A DNA stretch of 64,000 bases from Pedobacter rhizosphaerae (GTDB lineage: Bacteria; Bacteroidota; Bacteroidia; Sphingobacteriales; Sphingobacteriaceae), in the NCBI RefSeq assembly GCF_900111155.1, contig NZ_FOGG01000024.1, positions 1-64,000 of the forward strand, in the 5' to 3' direction. The notes below the pieces were generated by a model. The model made no database searches and was not told where the DNA came from. It saw nothing but the letters and a program-made list of their open reading frames with translations. This document shows, one piece after another, positions 49,296 to 58,557 of this stretch; position 1 is the stretch's first letter; the number at the start of each line of letters is the position of its first letter. A program made the translations under genes and the position numbers.

Positions 49296-52265
49296 ATGAA
49301 ATTTAGGCTTTTTCTTTTGGTCTGTCTATTCGGGCAGATGTCACTCCATGCTCAGATCGTTAAATATACCAATGGTAATAATAGTTGGAATCCAGATTCT
49401 TTAGGTAATCACAGGGCTATTGTTCAATACAATGGTGTTGAGGGTGTAGCACACGTAAAAATCGACTGGAGAAGAAGGGATGAGCATCCAGAATTAAAAA
49501 GGATTATCATCCAGGATGCTAATGGGAAGACCATTGCAAATTCATCTGCTGAGCGGGTAACGAGAGAAAGTGCTGATATTTACTTCGAAGCACCTTCAAA
49601 AGGAAAATACTTTGTTTACTACATGCCTTATAAAAATGAAGGCAGAAGCAATTATCCGAAGGGGGTATATCTTAAGCCCAATGCCATTAATACTTCCTGG
49701 CAAGCGAAAGTAAAAGGAACTTCCATTAATAGCGCTGTAGTAGAGATTCAATCTATTGATGCCTTTAACTCTTTCTATCCAATGGAAGTTATCGCTACAG
49801 CAAAGGAAACGGCATCAATGAAGGCTAAACATGCAGGACAATCGTTTATCGTTTTTCCGGAAGATCGTATGTTTCCAATTAAGATGCCAAAGGACCTGCC
49901 TTACCGCTGGATACAAAAAAGAAGTGCTGATACATTTTCGGGTACAGCAAACAGAGGGGAGAATTATGCCTTTCAGCTTGGGGTATATGCATTGGACGAT
50001 TTAAATAACCTAAATATTGCCTTTGGTGATCTCAAGACAAGCACAGGCAAAGTAATTTCTGCCAGATACATCAACTGCTTAAATACCAATGGAACTGGTT
50101 ACGACAATAAGCCGCTAACCAAAAAAGTTAACGTAGTATCTGGTAACATTCAACCCATGTGGATAACGGTAGATGTGCCTAAAGGTACAAGTGCAGGGAT
50201 TTACACTGGAAAATTGATCGTAAAGGCTAACGGTAAATCAAAGAACATCGCAGTTAAGCTTACGGTAACCAATTCTGTATTGACGGATGCTGGCGTTGGC
50301 GAACCGGAGAAGCAAACGCGCTTAACCTGGCTCAATTCTACCTTGGCTCAATCTAATACCGTGGTTGCACCCTATACACCGCTAAGCGTGGAAGGAAATG
50401 TAATTTCACTTTTAGGAAGGAAGTTTGAAATCAATACGGATGGTTTTCCTAAACAAATTCAAACTTTGTTCAATGCAGAAATGACCGGTTATACAGATAA
50501 GCCTAATAATATTTTAGCCGAACCTATCCACTTTCATTTTTTTAATACTCCAAAAACACAGGAGAAATTTACAACCAGTAACTTTCAGATCCTAAGTAAG
50601 GAAGCTGGAACAGTAAAATGGACAGCTACTAATACATCTGAAAACCTGAAGATGGACCTGGAAGGTGCTTTGGAATTTGATGGCTATGTACATTATGTAG
50701 TTAAAGTTACTGCTTTGAAAGATGTGGAATTTAGTAATGTTGATTTTCACATTCCGTTTGATAAAGGATCTACGAAATATTTGATGGGTTTGGGTGAGAA
50801 AGGTGGAGTAAGGCCAGATACCGTTAAGTGGAAGTGGGATGTAGCCCATAAAAATCAGGATGCAGTATGGATAGGAAATGTGAATGCTGGCTTGTATTAT
50901 AACTTAAGAGATGAAAACTATGTTCGACCGCTCAATACCAATTTCTACCTGCAAAAGCCTTTATTATTACCTAAATCATGGGGTAATGATAATAATGGAG
51001 GAATCCAGATTAACGTAAAGGGAAGCTCTATGCTTGCCGATAATTTTACAGGAGCCAGGAGTATGAAAAAGGGGGAGGTGCTTTATTATAATTTTAATTT
51101 ACTGATTACACCTTTTCACTTAATTGATACTAATTTCCAGTGGGATAATCGTTTTTACCATAAATACGGTAATCTGGACAGTATCAAATCAAATGGTGCT
51201 ACGGTGGTAAATATTCATCATGCAACACCAATAAATCCCTGGATCAACTATCCGTTTATAGAATGGAAGAAAATGAAGAATTATATAGGCGATGCACACT
51301 CAAAAGGTTTAAAAGTTAAAATTTACAATACCGTGCGTGAGCTTTCTAATCATGCTTACGAATGGCCGGCATTACGCAGTTTGGGTACCGAAGTGTATTC
51401 TCCAGGAAATGGGGGAGGCTTCAGCTGGTTACAGGAGCACATCGATTCAAATTACATCGCTGCCTGGTTTGTGCCCGAAATTAAAGATGCTGCCATTATC
51501 AATAGTGGAATGAACCGCTGGCACAATTACTATGTTGAAGGCATGAACTGGTTGGTAAAGAATGTTGGTATTGATGGTGTTTACCTGGATGATGTGGCCT
51601 TTGATCGGGTAACGATGAAACGCATTAAACGGGTATTAACGCAAGATAATCACCCTGGGATTATTGATTTACATTCTGCCAATCAATATAACAAAAGCGA
51701 TGGTTTTAATAACAGTGCAATTTTGTATATGGAGCATTTCCCTTATTTGAATCGTTTATGGTTTGGCGAATATTTCGACTATGAAAAGAATAATCCGGAT
51801 TTCTTCCTGACCGAGGTAAGTGGTATTCCTTTCGGCTTAATGGGAGAGATGCTTCAGGATGATGGAAATCAATGGCGGGGAATGATTTATGGAATGACAA
51901 GCAGATTGGGCTGGTCAGATAAAAGTGATCCAAAACCTTTATGGAAAACCTGGGATAGCTTCGGAATTAAAGATTCTGAACTGATTGGCTATTGGAGCGA
52001 TAACTGCCCGGTAAAAACGGATAACCCTAAAGTTTTAGCCAGCGTATATAAGAAAAAAGGTAAAACCATGATCGCCATCGCCAGCTGGGCTGATACAGAC
52101 GTAAAGGTTAATTTAAACATCAATTGGAATAAACTAGGATTAGATCCTGATCAGGTAAAAATTACTGCCCCGGCGATTGATAAGTTTCAAGCAGCAGGAA
52201 GCTTTCCAGGAGGAAAATCTATTCCGGTTGAAAAAGCTAAGGGATTAATACTGATTGTAGAGTAG
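49296..52265 (+). CDS. Secreted glycoside hydrolase-like protein (GH123-like, DUF6067)
   Basis: A 989-residue protein with signal peptide MKFRLFLLVCLFGQMSLHAQ. The N-terminal 330 residues are beta-rich domains, including one with WITVDVPKGTSAGIYTGKLIVKANG typical of GH123/DUF4091-like proteins. Residues about 620-900 look like a TIM barrel, with GIDGVYLDDVAFDRVTMKRI and MEHFPYLNRLWFGEYFDYEKN as likely active-site strands holding acidic residues. The C-terminus is a small beta domain. Family placement is from memory, so treat substrate as unknown. A shared operator links it to the susCD operon 30 kb away. Confidence 0.68.
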   Translation: MKFRLFLLVCLFGQMSLHAQIVKYTNGNNSWNPDSLGNHRAIVQYNGVEGVAHVKIDWRRRDEHPELKRIIIQDANGKTIANSSAERVTRESADIYFEAPSKGKYFVYYMPYKNEGRSNYPKGVYLKPNAINTSWQAKVKGTSINSAVVEIQSIDAFNSFYPMEVIATAKETASMKAKHAGQSFIVFPEDRMFPIKMPKDLPYRWIQKRSADTFSGTANRGENYAFQLGVYALDDLNNLNIAFGDLKTSTGKVISARYINCLNTNGTGYDNKPLTKKVNVVSGNIQPMWITVDVPKGTSAGIYTGKLIVKANGKSKNIAVKLTVTNSVLTDAGVGEPEKQTRLTWLNSTLAQSNTVVAPYTPLSVEGNVISLLGRKFEINTDGFPKQIQTLFNAEMTGYTDKPNNILAEPIHFHFFNTPKTQEKFTTSNFQILSKEAGTVKWTATNTSENLKMDLEGALEFDGYVHYVVKVTALKDVEFSNVDFHIPFDKGSTKYLMGLGEKGGVRPDTVKWKWDVAHKNQDAVWIGNVNAGLYYNLRDENYVRPLNTNFYLQKPLLLPKSWGNDNNGGIQINVKGSSMLADNFTGARSMKKGEVLYYNFNLLITPFHLIDTNFQWDNRFYHKYGNLDSIKSNGATVVNIHHATPINPWINYPFIEWKKMKNYIGDAHSKGLKVKIYNTVRELSNHAYEWPALRSLGTEVYSPGNGGGFSWLQEHIDSNYIAAWFVPEIKDAAIINSGMNRWHNYYVEGMNWLVKNVGIDGVYLDDVAFDRVTMKRIKRVLTQDNHPGIIDLHSANQYNKSDGFNNSAILYMEHFPYLNRLWFGEYFDYEKNNPDFFLTEVSGIPFGLMGEMLQDDGNQWRGMIYGMTSRLGWSDKSDPKPLWKTWDSFGIKDSELIGYWSDNCPVKTDNPKVLASVYKKKGKTMIAIASWADTDVKVNLNINWNKLGLDPDQVKITAPAIDKFQAAGSFPGGKSIPVEKAKGLILIVE

Positions 52266-52278
52266 AAGTTAAGATAAT

Positions 52279-52354
52279 TACCACAAAGGCGTAAAGACAG
52301 CCATGAGAATAAGCATTCTTCGTGTCTCAATGCCTTTGTGGTATTCGTTTTTTG
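52279..52354 (+). terminator. Long hairpin between glycosidase and subunit 3 genes
   Basis: TACCACAAAGGC (52279-52290) pairs perfectly with GCCTTTGTGGTA (52332-52343), with AGACA/TGTCT inside (52295-52299 with 52323-52327), followed by TTCGTTTTTTG. The ACCACAAAGGC word is repeat-like, so it may be an intergenic repeat serving as terminator. Confidence 0.7.
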
Positions 52355-52374
52355 TATGCTGAACGGATAAAATA

Positions 52375-53007
52375 TTAAACTTTTACATTTTGCATTCCGT
52401 ATTGTTTCAATACATCATCGGGTACACCGGCCCATTGATTGGGTGAATTGCCCATGTAACCAATGTCTTTTACACCTATCTCAGTGGTATAAAAACCAGA
52501 TGCAGTTAAATCGCGCATTCGGTTAAAGAAAATAACCCCTGCCTGAACTTCCGGCTTTGCCTTTTTTGGGTAGGCAATCTCATCAATAATGGAGATTTGC
52601 TGTTCTTCTGAAGCTTCTACAAATGATTTTTCGTATTTGTTAAAGCAATATACATCCAACCATTTTAAACCTCCACGCATGGGTACCTGATGCTCAGGAA
52701 TATCCTTCACAATAAATTCTATAAATTCGGGCACTTTAGCATCTGTAGCACTACCTGAAACATCATCTTTTGGAATGATGATATCTGCTAAAACGGTAAT
52801 GGTGGCCATTTCGTGCTTATTGAAAAAGGTTTCTGATTTTAATTTCTTATCCCTGTCAAGTTCCCATTTTTCACGGCCAGCCTCTTTAGCTGTTTCTTCT
52901 GGAACTACTGCTTCTGTTTTGTTTTCGGGTTGTTTACATGCATCAATAAGCACAGTAGTACTTAGTGCAGTTAAACCCAATGCTTTTATGGAATCACGTC
53001 TGTTCAT
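52375..53007 (-). CDS. Gluconate 2-dehydrogenase subunit 3 family protein
   Basis: A 210-residue small subunit of membrane-associated GMC-type dehydrogenases. MNRRDSIKALGLTALSTTVLIDAC has a twin-arginine-like start and a lipobox-like cysteine at residue 24, so it is exported. The rest matches the subunit 3 family: HEMATITVLADIIIPKDDVSGSATDAKVPEFIEFIV. It is 11 bp downstream of the GMC oxidoreductase on the same strand; the two should form one complex and may be exported together by Tat. Confidence 0.88.
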   Translation of the reverse strand: MNRRDSIKALGLTALSTTVLIDACKQPENKTEAVVPEETAKEAGREKWELDRDKKLKSETFFNKHEMATITVLADIIIPKDDVSGSATDAKVPEFIEFIVKDIPEHQVPMRGGLKWLDVYCFNKYEKSFVEASEEQQISIIDEIAYPKKAKPEVQAGVIFFNRMRDLTASGFYTTEIGVKDIGYMGNSPNQWAGVPDDVLKQYGMQNVKV

Positions 53008-53018
53008 GTTGTAATTCT

Positions 53019-54755
53019 TTAAATGTTTTGTTTTTTCTTTTGAGCCAATATATATTCTGCAGTACGCATAGAGAGGGCTAGAATCGTCCAGGTGGCGTTT
53101 TTATCGCCCTGTTGAACGAACGGTCCAGCATCTACCACAAATAGGTTTTTGCAATCGTGTGCCTGGCAATACTTATTTAAGGCCGATTTCTTAGGATCAT
53201 CACCCATGCGAATTGTTCCTACTTCATGAATGATTTTCCCCGGGGGAAGTAAACCATAATTGGTTTCGGGACCTTGAATTTCCGAAGTTACCACACCGCC
53301 CATTTCTTTCATCATGTGCAAGAAGGTTTCCTGCATGTGTTTGGCCTGGAGAATTTCTTCTTTCGCCCATTTATAATGAAATCTCAATACAGGGATCCCA
53401 TATTTATCCACCATGTTAGGATCAATTTCACAATAATTATCTTCCCGTGCAATAGCAGTTCCACGACCAGCCATACCTACGGTAGTGCCATAAAACCTTC
53501 TATAATCGTCTTTTAATGATTTACCATAGCCACCTGCATCCTTCATCTTCCCATTTCGATCAGGAACCATGCCATTCATGCGCGGAACACCTCCGCCGAA
53601 ACCGTATGCTGGCATACCCATTCCTCCCCAATATTCGATATGGTAACCACGAGGGAAGTTTAGTTTTTTATTGTCGAGCCACCAAGGAGAGTAAATATGA
53701 ACACTACCCAAGCCATCTTCGTTATAACGTTTACGATCCATGAGTTGAGGAAGAAAACCTGATACACTTACTCCGGTAGAATCGTGTAAATACTTTCCAA
53801 CCACACCACTACTGTTTGCTAATCCGTTTGGATGAGAAGAAGATTTAGAATTCAATAAAATTCTGGCTGATTCGCAAGCGCTTGCCCCTAAAATAACAAG
53901 CTTACCATTTACCTGGTATTCCTGAAGATCTTTTCTATTTACATAAGAAACACCTTTCGCTGTGCCATCTTTATCGGTGATTACTTCGCGTACCATCGCG
54001 TCGGTAATCACAGTCAGATTTCCCGTTTTTACCGCTGGAATAACTAAACAAGACGAAGAAGAAAAATCGCCATACACTTTACAGCTTCTGCCGCATTGAC
54101 CACAATAGAAGCAAGGTGCACGATCGCTGTTATTTGGCAAGGCTTCTGTAAGTACAGATCCTCTACCAGCAATTACTTTTACACCGGCTTTTTCAGCACC
54201 TTTTTTAATGAATAATTCGTTTAACCGGGGTTTTGGCGGTTTCATGAAGATTCCGTCAGGTTCGTTTTCTAAACCCTCAGTACTGCCATAAATCCCGATC
54301 ATTCGGTCAATTTTATCGTAAAATGGTTTTACATCGTCGTAAGTAATAGGCCAATCATCAGTTAAACCATCTTTTGCCTGGAAGTCTTTAGGCCCCATGC
54401 GGAGCGAAATCCTTCCCCAGTGATTGGTACGGCCACCTAACATCCGCGACCTGAACCATTCAAACTCTGTTTTGTTTTTAGTTGTGTAGGGTTCACCTTC
54501 TAATTCCCAGCCACCGTAAGAGGCATCGAAATCACCGAAAGGTCTTACTGTACTTGCACCTCGGCGGGGAGATTCCCAAGGCCATTTTAATTGATGTGCA
54601 TCTATTCGTGGATCGAAATATTGACCTGCTTCAAGCATTAACACTTTTTGTCCGGCATTAGCTAAAACATAGGCTGCCATTCCGCCCCCTGCGCCCGATC
54701 CCACAATAATGGCATCATAAACAGTAGGCGATTTTTTTATCTGAAAGTCACTCAT
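53019..54755 (-). CDS. GMC family oxidoreductase
   Basis: A 578-residue FAD-dependent dehydrogenase acting on an alcohol or sugar. The FAD motif AIIVGSGAGGGMAAYVLANAGQKVLMLEAG is at about residues 15-44, and the C-terminal GMC domain includes VVDAGPFVQQGDKNATWTILALSMRTAEYI. A cysteine cluster C-x2-C-x2-C-x3-C (CFYCGQCGRSC, about residue 216) is characteristic of the gluconate/sorbitol dehydrogenase branch. It lacks its own signal peptide and likely leaves the cell bound to subunit 3. No cytochrome c subunit is encoded next to it. Confidence 0.92.
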   Translation of the reverse strand: MSDFQIKKSPTVYDAIIVGSGAGGGMAAYVLANAGQKVLMLEAGQYFDPRIDAHQLKWPWESPRRGASTVRPFGDFDASYGGWELEGEPYTTKNKTEFEWFRSRMLGGRTNHWGRISLRMGPKDFQAKDGLTDDWPITYDDVKPFYDKIDRMIGIYGSTEGLENEPDGIFMKPPKPRLNELFIKKGAEKAGVKVIAGRGSVLTEALPNNSDRAPCFYCGQCGRSCKVYGDFSSSSCLVIPAVKTGNLTVITDAMVREVITDKDGTAKGVSYVNRKDLQEYQVNGKLVILGASACESARILLNSKSSSHPNGLANSSGVVGKYLHDSTGVSVSGFLPQLMDRKRYNEDGLGSVHIYSPWWLDNKKLNFPRGYHIEYWGGMGMPAYGFGGGVPRMNGMVPDRNGKMKDAGGYGKSLKDDYRRFYGTTVGMAGRGTAIAREDNYCEIDPNMVDKYGIPVLRFHYKWAKEEILQAKHMQETFLHMMKEMGGVVTSEIQGPETNYGLLPPGKIIHEVGTIRMGDDPKKSALNKYCQAHDCKNLFVVDAGPFVQQGDKNATWTILALSMRTAEYILAQKKKQNI

Positions 54756-55049
54756 GAAATATGGTTAGATATAAAACGATATTCTAATCTAAACTTTAAT
54801 TTGCGCAATTAAAAGCAACCCAATAGATCATGAAGTTTTTTGGAATGATTATAAATAATCTGCCATTCCAGTTTAGTAAAACGTATTATGTAAATGTTGG
54901 CTCTAGAATATTTTGACAGGTGCTTTTTATTATGCGATGGTAAAATATATCCTGTCATGCCTCAAATAAAGTCGCTCAATTGTTACATTATAAAGAGAAG
55001 ATTAACGGTGCCAATAAACTTGATTATCTTTGTCTTTTAAAATTTTCTC

Positions 55050-56252
55050 ATGTCGGTTCAGCAGCACGCAACAACATTTATATCTTCGGTTCAGGAGAGT
55101 TTGGCTAATCAAACTTTTGTTAAACTTTCTTTAGGGAATTACAAAGGTGAGGAGGAAGCTCTTAAACAGCTTCTTATCCGGAGAGTATTGATTAAGCGTG
55201 AAGAGAAACTTGCTTTTACCTTTCGCTACAAAACGCGCGATGTGGTTAAAAACTACTCGATTGATGAAGGTTTAACACTTGTAGTCAATTACCTGAACAC
55301 TGGTTTTAAGATCGCAACTTTATTCAGTACCCAAAAGGATCTTATTCTTGAAGAACTGAACAGCGGTAAAGTGGTTTTAAGGGAGAGCAAGGCGTCAAGT
55401 ACTGTAGCGCCATCTGCAAGCCATGATAAGGAGAAAAATCGCCTCATTAAACCTGAATCAAAAGCTTATTTGCAAGAGCTAAAGATTACCGATGCGGAAG
55501 GGAATGTATTTAAAAATGCTCAGGATAAATATCGTCAGATCAATCATTATATCGAAATTCTCAGTGCCTTAATTAAAGAGCTTCCAACAGGAACGGTTAA
55601 AAAAGTTGCTGATATGGGTTCTGGTAAGGGCTATTTAACCTTTGCTTTATATGATTATTTGCATTCCGTTTTAAATCTGAAATCAGAAGTTGTTGGCGTA
55701 GAGTATCGCCAGGATATGGTTGATTTGTGTAACCAGGTAGCACAAAAATCTGGCTTTAATCAGTTGAATTTTGTTCAGGGAACGATTCATGATTATCATG
55801 CTGCTGATGTAAACTTATTAATTGCGCTCCATGCTTGCGATACCGCTACCGATGATGCAATTTACAAAGGTATTAAAGCCAATGCCGAATTAATTGTAGT
55901 AGCACCTTGTTGCCACAAACAGATCAGACGGGAAATGGAGAAAAGCAAAGTAAAAAATGATGTTTCGTTTTTAACCAAATATGGTATCTTCTTAGAACGC
56001 CAGGCAGAAATGGTTACCGATGGCATTCGGGCGTTAATTTTAGAGTACTTTGGGTATAAAACGAAGGTATTTGAATTTATATCAGACGCACATACCCCTA
56101 AAAATGTTCTTGTAGTAGGCGTGAAGAGAGCCGATAACTTGAAGCCTGAAGCAGAAAGCGAAAGACAAGCAACAGTTTTACAAAAAATAAAAGAAAGTAA
56201 AGCGTATTTCGGAATTGACTACCATCACTTAGAGCGGTTGTTGGATTTGTAA
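55050..56252 (+). CDS. SAM-dependent methyltransferase (Methyltransf_32-like)
   Basis: A 400-residue protein. The N-terminal 140 residues have no recognised motif. The C-terminal part is a Rossmann methyltransferase with SAM-binding motif ADMGSGKGYLTFALYDYL (about residues 189-206) and EYRQDMVDLCNQVA. The LLIALHACDTATDDAI and VVAPCCHKQIR motifs are typical of the Methyltransf_32 group, which includes rRNA/tRNA-type enzymes. The substrate is unknown. TATCTTTG at 55025-55032 gives a leader of about 13 nt. Confidence 0.85.
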   Translation: MSVQQHATTFISSVQESLANQTFVKLSLGNYKGEEEALKQLLIRRVLIKREEKLAFTFRYKTRDVVKNYSIDEGLTLVVNYLNTGFKIATLFSTQKDLILEELNSGKVVLRESKASSTVAPSASHDKEKNRLIKPESKAYLQELKITDAEGNVFKNAQDKYRQINHYIEILSALIKELPTGTVKKVADMGSGKGYLTFALYDYLHSVLNLKSEVVGVEYRQDMVDLCNQVAQKSGFNQLNFVQGTIHDYHAADVNLLIALHACDTATDDAIYKGIKANAELIVVAPCCHKQIRREMEKSKVKNDVSFLTKYGIFLERQAEMVTDGIRALILEYFGYKTKVFEFISDAHTPKNVLVVGVKRADNLKPEAESERQATVLQKIKESKAYFGIDYHHLERLLDL

Positions 56253-56269
56253 TTTTTTCAACCTTTTTT

Positions 56270-56310
56270 CATATATTAAGGTGTCGCAATTTGCGACACC
56301 TTAATATATG
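56270..56310. promoter_or_regulatory. Perfect 41-bp palindrome ending at the ORF6N start codon
   Basis: Two perfect 20-base arms (56270-56289 and 56291-56310) around one T. The core is GGTGTCGCAATTTGCGACACC and the outer part CATATATTAA/TTAATATATG, whose last ATG is the start codon of the next gene. It could be an operator, a transposition-type end, or an RNA hairpin hiding the start codon. Confidence 0.85.
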
Positions 56311-56850
56311 GCTAAAAATAAACTTAATCTGATTGTCCCTGATGAAGTTTTAATTAATAAAATATATTTCTTAAGGAACCAAAAGGTTATGTTGGATAGA
56401 GATTTAGCTGAGCTTTATGGTGTATTACCCAGACGATTAAGAGAGCAGGTTAAAAGAAATATAAATAATTTTCCAAATCATTTTATGTTCCAACTTTCTG
56501 ATACAGAAGTTGAAATTATGATATCGCAAAAGGCTATGCCCTCAAAACAATATCTAGGAGGAGCATTACCATATGTTTTTACAGAACATGGAGTGCTAAT
56601 GCTTGCAACTGTTTTGCGTAGTGAGCAAGCGATTCTAGTTAGCATTAAAATAATTGAAATTTTTGTTAGGTTGCGAGAGATGCTTTATGATAATTCGGAA
56701 TTAAGAAATGCAATACAAAAACTCGAACGTAAAACAGAAAATAATATAAAAAATATTGAAATAGTCTTCAAATATATTGATGAACTTTTAGAAAAAAAGG
56801 AAATGCTGGAGGGAAGGGAGCGTATAGGATATAAACTTTCAAAAAAATGA
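56308..56850 (+). CDS. ORF6N domain protein
   Basis: A 180-residue DNA-binding-type protein. Residues about 10-95 match the ORF6N domain found in phage antirepressor-like proteins (INKIYFLRNQKVMLDRDLAELYGVLPRRLREQVKRNINNFPNHFMFQLSDTE, then GGALPYVFTEHGVLMLATVL). The C-terminus is a coiled coil. Such genes are common and multicopy in Bacteroidota and are usually linked to mobile DNA. The start codon is the last three bases of a perfect palindrome. It lies 1.1 kb left of the ahcY element. Confidence 0.88.
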   Translation: MAKNKLNLIVPDEVLINKIYFLRNQKVMLDRDLAELYGVLPRRLREQVKRNINNFPNHFMFQLSDTEVEIMISQKAMPSKQYLGGALPYVFTEHGVLMLATVLRSEQAILVSIKIIEIFVRLREMLYDNSELRNAIQKLERKTENNIKNIEIVFKYIDELLEKKEMLEGRERIGYKLSKK

Positions 56851-56855
56851 AGTTT

Positions 56856-57422
56856 TCAAATATATACCCAAAGCAATACTGATTTTTTCTTCGCCTTAAG
56901 CAGTACATCTATCTTTCTCATCGCTTCATTGGATATAACGGGGCAACCCGCACTTTGTCCGAATAAAGTTTGAGGAAAGATCTCCTTATTCGGAACAGGA
57001 GTGTAAGCATGCAAAACTACTATGCGTTTAAATGCATTGCTGTTCGTTTTCTCCATTCCGTACATTTTGTAATGAATGTTGATGCCCCAATTACTATAAG
57101 AGCGACCTTTCACCTTGTATTTGCCCAATGAAGTACAGTAACTACTGAAAACAGGTTTTAAAGGCGTACTTCCACCGCCAACACCATGAGCACAAAGACT
57201 CTCAATAACGATTTCGTTTTTCTTGAAATGATAAACAAAAAGTCTGTTTTTTCCAGAATGAATACTCATATCTAGCATAATGCAGATTGTGGTATCCATT
57301 TTATTTTTCTTACAAAAGGCTAAAGCTTCTTTAATTTTTGATTGGTTTATGCTAACCTCCGGCTCATGATCGTAAAAACCATAAAATATAAAGAGGATGA
57401 TAACCATGAAATATTTAAACAT
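56856..57422 (-). CDS. L,D-transpeptidase-like (YkuD_2) protein
   Basis: A 188-residue exported protein with an N-terminal hydrophobic segment (residues 3-16). The catalytic region of the murein L,D-transpeptidase catalytic family (YkuD_2) is recognisable: KYKVKGRSYSNWGINIHYKMYGMEKTNS, the catalytic-type HAY, and SAGCPVISNEAM with the active-site cysteine in GCP. It probably acts on peptidoglycan peptides. It is convergent with the ORF6N gene, only 5 bp apart. Confidence 0.85.
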   Translation of the reverse strand: MFKYFMVIILFIFYGFYDHEPEVSINQSKIKEALAFCKKNKMDTTICIMLDMSIHSGKNRLFVYHFKKNEIVIESLCAHGVGGGSTPLKPVFSSYCTSLGKYKVKGRSYSNWGINIHYKMYGMEKTNSNAFKRIVVLHAYTPVPNKEIFPQTLFGQSAGCPVISNEAMRKIDVLLKAKKKSVLLWVYI

Positions 57423-57438
57423 GGTAACCTAGAATTTT

Positions 57439-57810
57439 CTAAGCGTACTTGAGCAACAAAACCAATATCAGGCCTATTGCTGCTGGTAAACTTTGCACCA
57501 TTAAAATTTTCTTGCTTGCCGTTGCAGCACCATAAACACCAGCCACAAATACACAGCCCAGAAAAAAGATTGCTACGTTTAATTTCCATACCGGATCGCA
57601 AATCAATAGCGACCAGATTAAACCTGCTGCTAAAAATCCATTGTAAAGTCCCTGATTAGCGGCAAGAGATTTTGTAGGCGGAAACAATTCCTTCGGAAAA
57701 TTTCTAAAAACCTTTGGCGCTTTGGTGGTCCAGGCGAACATTTCCAGCCAAACAATATATAAATGGATTAAGGCAACCAAGCCAATGACAATTTGAGCCG
57801 CTATTTGCAT
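57439..57810 (-). CDS. DUF1304 membrane protein
   Basis: A 123-residue protein with four hydrophobic helices (about residues 4-24, 57-70, 76-96 and 103-121). The family signature IVWLEMFAWTTKAPKVF and NQGLYNGFLAAGL are present. No function is known for the family. It lies 16 bp upstream of the L,D-transpeptidase gene on the same strand. Confidence 0.9.
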   Translation of the reverse strand: MQIAAQIVIGLVALIHLYIVWLEMFAWTTKAPKVFRNFPKELFPPTKSLAANQGLYNGFLAAGLIWSLLICDPVWKLNVAIFFLGCVFVAGVYGAATASKKILMVQSLPAAIGLILVLLLKYA

Positions 57811-57921
57811 AAACGTGAGTGATAAGATCTAATTCTAAGGTAAGTATTTTAAGGAATAAATTACTGTACTGCCTTTTTAAATAGATATTACATTTTGTAA
57901 AGCCGCTTGCACCAGCTATTA

Positions 57922-57953
57922 TTTGGCTTTCACAAAGCAATGGCGTAACTTTG
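57922..57953 (+). promoter_or_regulatory. Stranded original ahcY promoter
   Basis: TTTG (57922-57925), a 20-bp spacer and TAACTTTG (57946-57953) form a consensus promoter. Twenty-four nt later come the first codons of ahcY (ATG TCA TCA GTA), which then diverge into a stop after 11 codons (MSSVVMQCNIS). Confidence 0.78.
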
Positions 57954-57976
57954 CATTACATTTAAAAACAAGAAAT

Positions 57977-57990
57977 TATGTCATCAGTAG
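57977..57990. repeat. attL-like direct repeat
   Basis: TATGTCATCAGTAG, identical to 62209-62222. The adjacent TAATATTTCTTAAGGTTTCT (58001-58020) is an imperfect inverted match to AGAAACTTAAATAATAAATA (62189-62208), as expected for core-flanking recombinase sites. Confidence 0.75.
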
Positions 57991-58135
57991 TGATGCAATG
58001 TAATATTTCTTAAGGTTTCTTGCCTTTTCAAATCGCCCATTACACAGTCTTAAAAGCATTTTATATTTCCCTTTATTTCTGAATATTTCAAATATTTGGG
58101 CAATATTCGGGCAATTATCTATTTCCTATATATTT

Positions 58136-58354
58136 TTGTTTATGCCCAACCTACGTTTACTCTTAGATGAGAGAAAGAAGAATAGTGATGACACATACCC
58201 CATAAAGCTTAGGGTTAGTGGGTACAATGACTACAAAAGATATAAAACAAAATTTTCTGCTACTGAACTAGATTTTGAAAAGTTACAATCGGGTAAACAT
58301 CTTTCCGATGCCCAAAGAAAAACGAAGTCATCAATGGATTATCTCAGAGCTTAG
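58136..58354 (+). pseudogene. Tyrosine recombinase remnant (N-terminal arm-binding domain)
   Basis: A 72-residue ORF matching only the N-terminal arm-type DNA-binding domain of Bacteroidota tyrosine integrases: NLRLLLDERKKNSDDTYPIKLRVSGYNDYKRYKTKFSATELDFEKLQSGKHLSDAQRKT. The core-binding and catalytic domains (with R-H-R-Y) are absent; the frame stops after SSMDYLRA. It lies 150 bp inside the left repeat, the normal position for an integrase. It is most likely what remains after deletion. Confidence 0.75.
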
Positions 58355-58557
58355 CAGGATATCTGTAAATAGCCATAATCTCCTCTTTGGTTAGCGGAAT
58401 GAATATGGCTGATATATTAACTCTTCGTTATGATAATGTATTGCAATTTGCTCATCATTGATAAAATTAAAATTCATTGTGTTGCGTTAATCAACGAATA
58501 TAGGAAATTTGACGATCAATCCTAAAAATGTAATTTGCGGAAAATTTACTAGCTCTC

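Noticed and set aside
58357..58477. Minus-strand fragment reading LTKEEIMAIYRYPAKL and a 28-codon ORF MNFNFINDEQ
   Set aside because: It could be a scrap of a decayed gene next to the integrase remnant, but it is too short to name.
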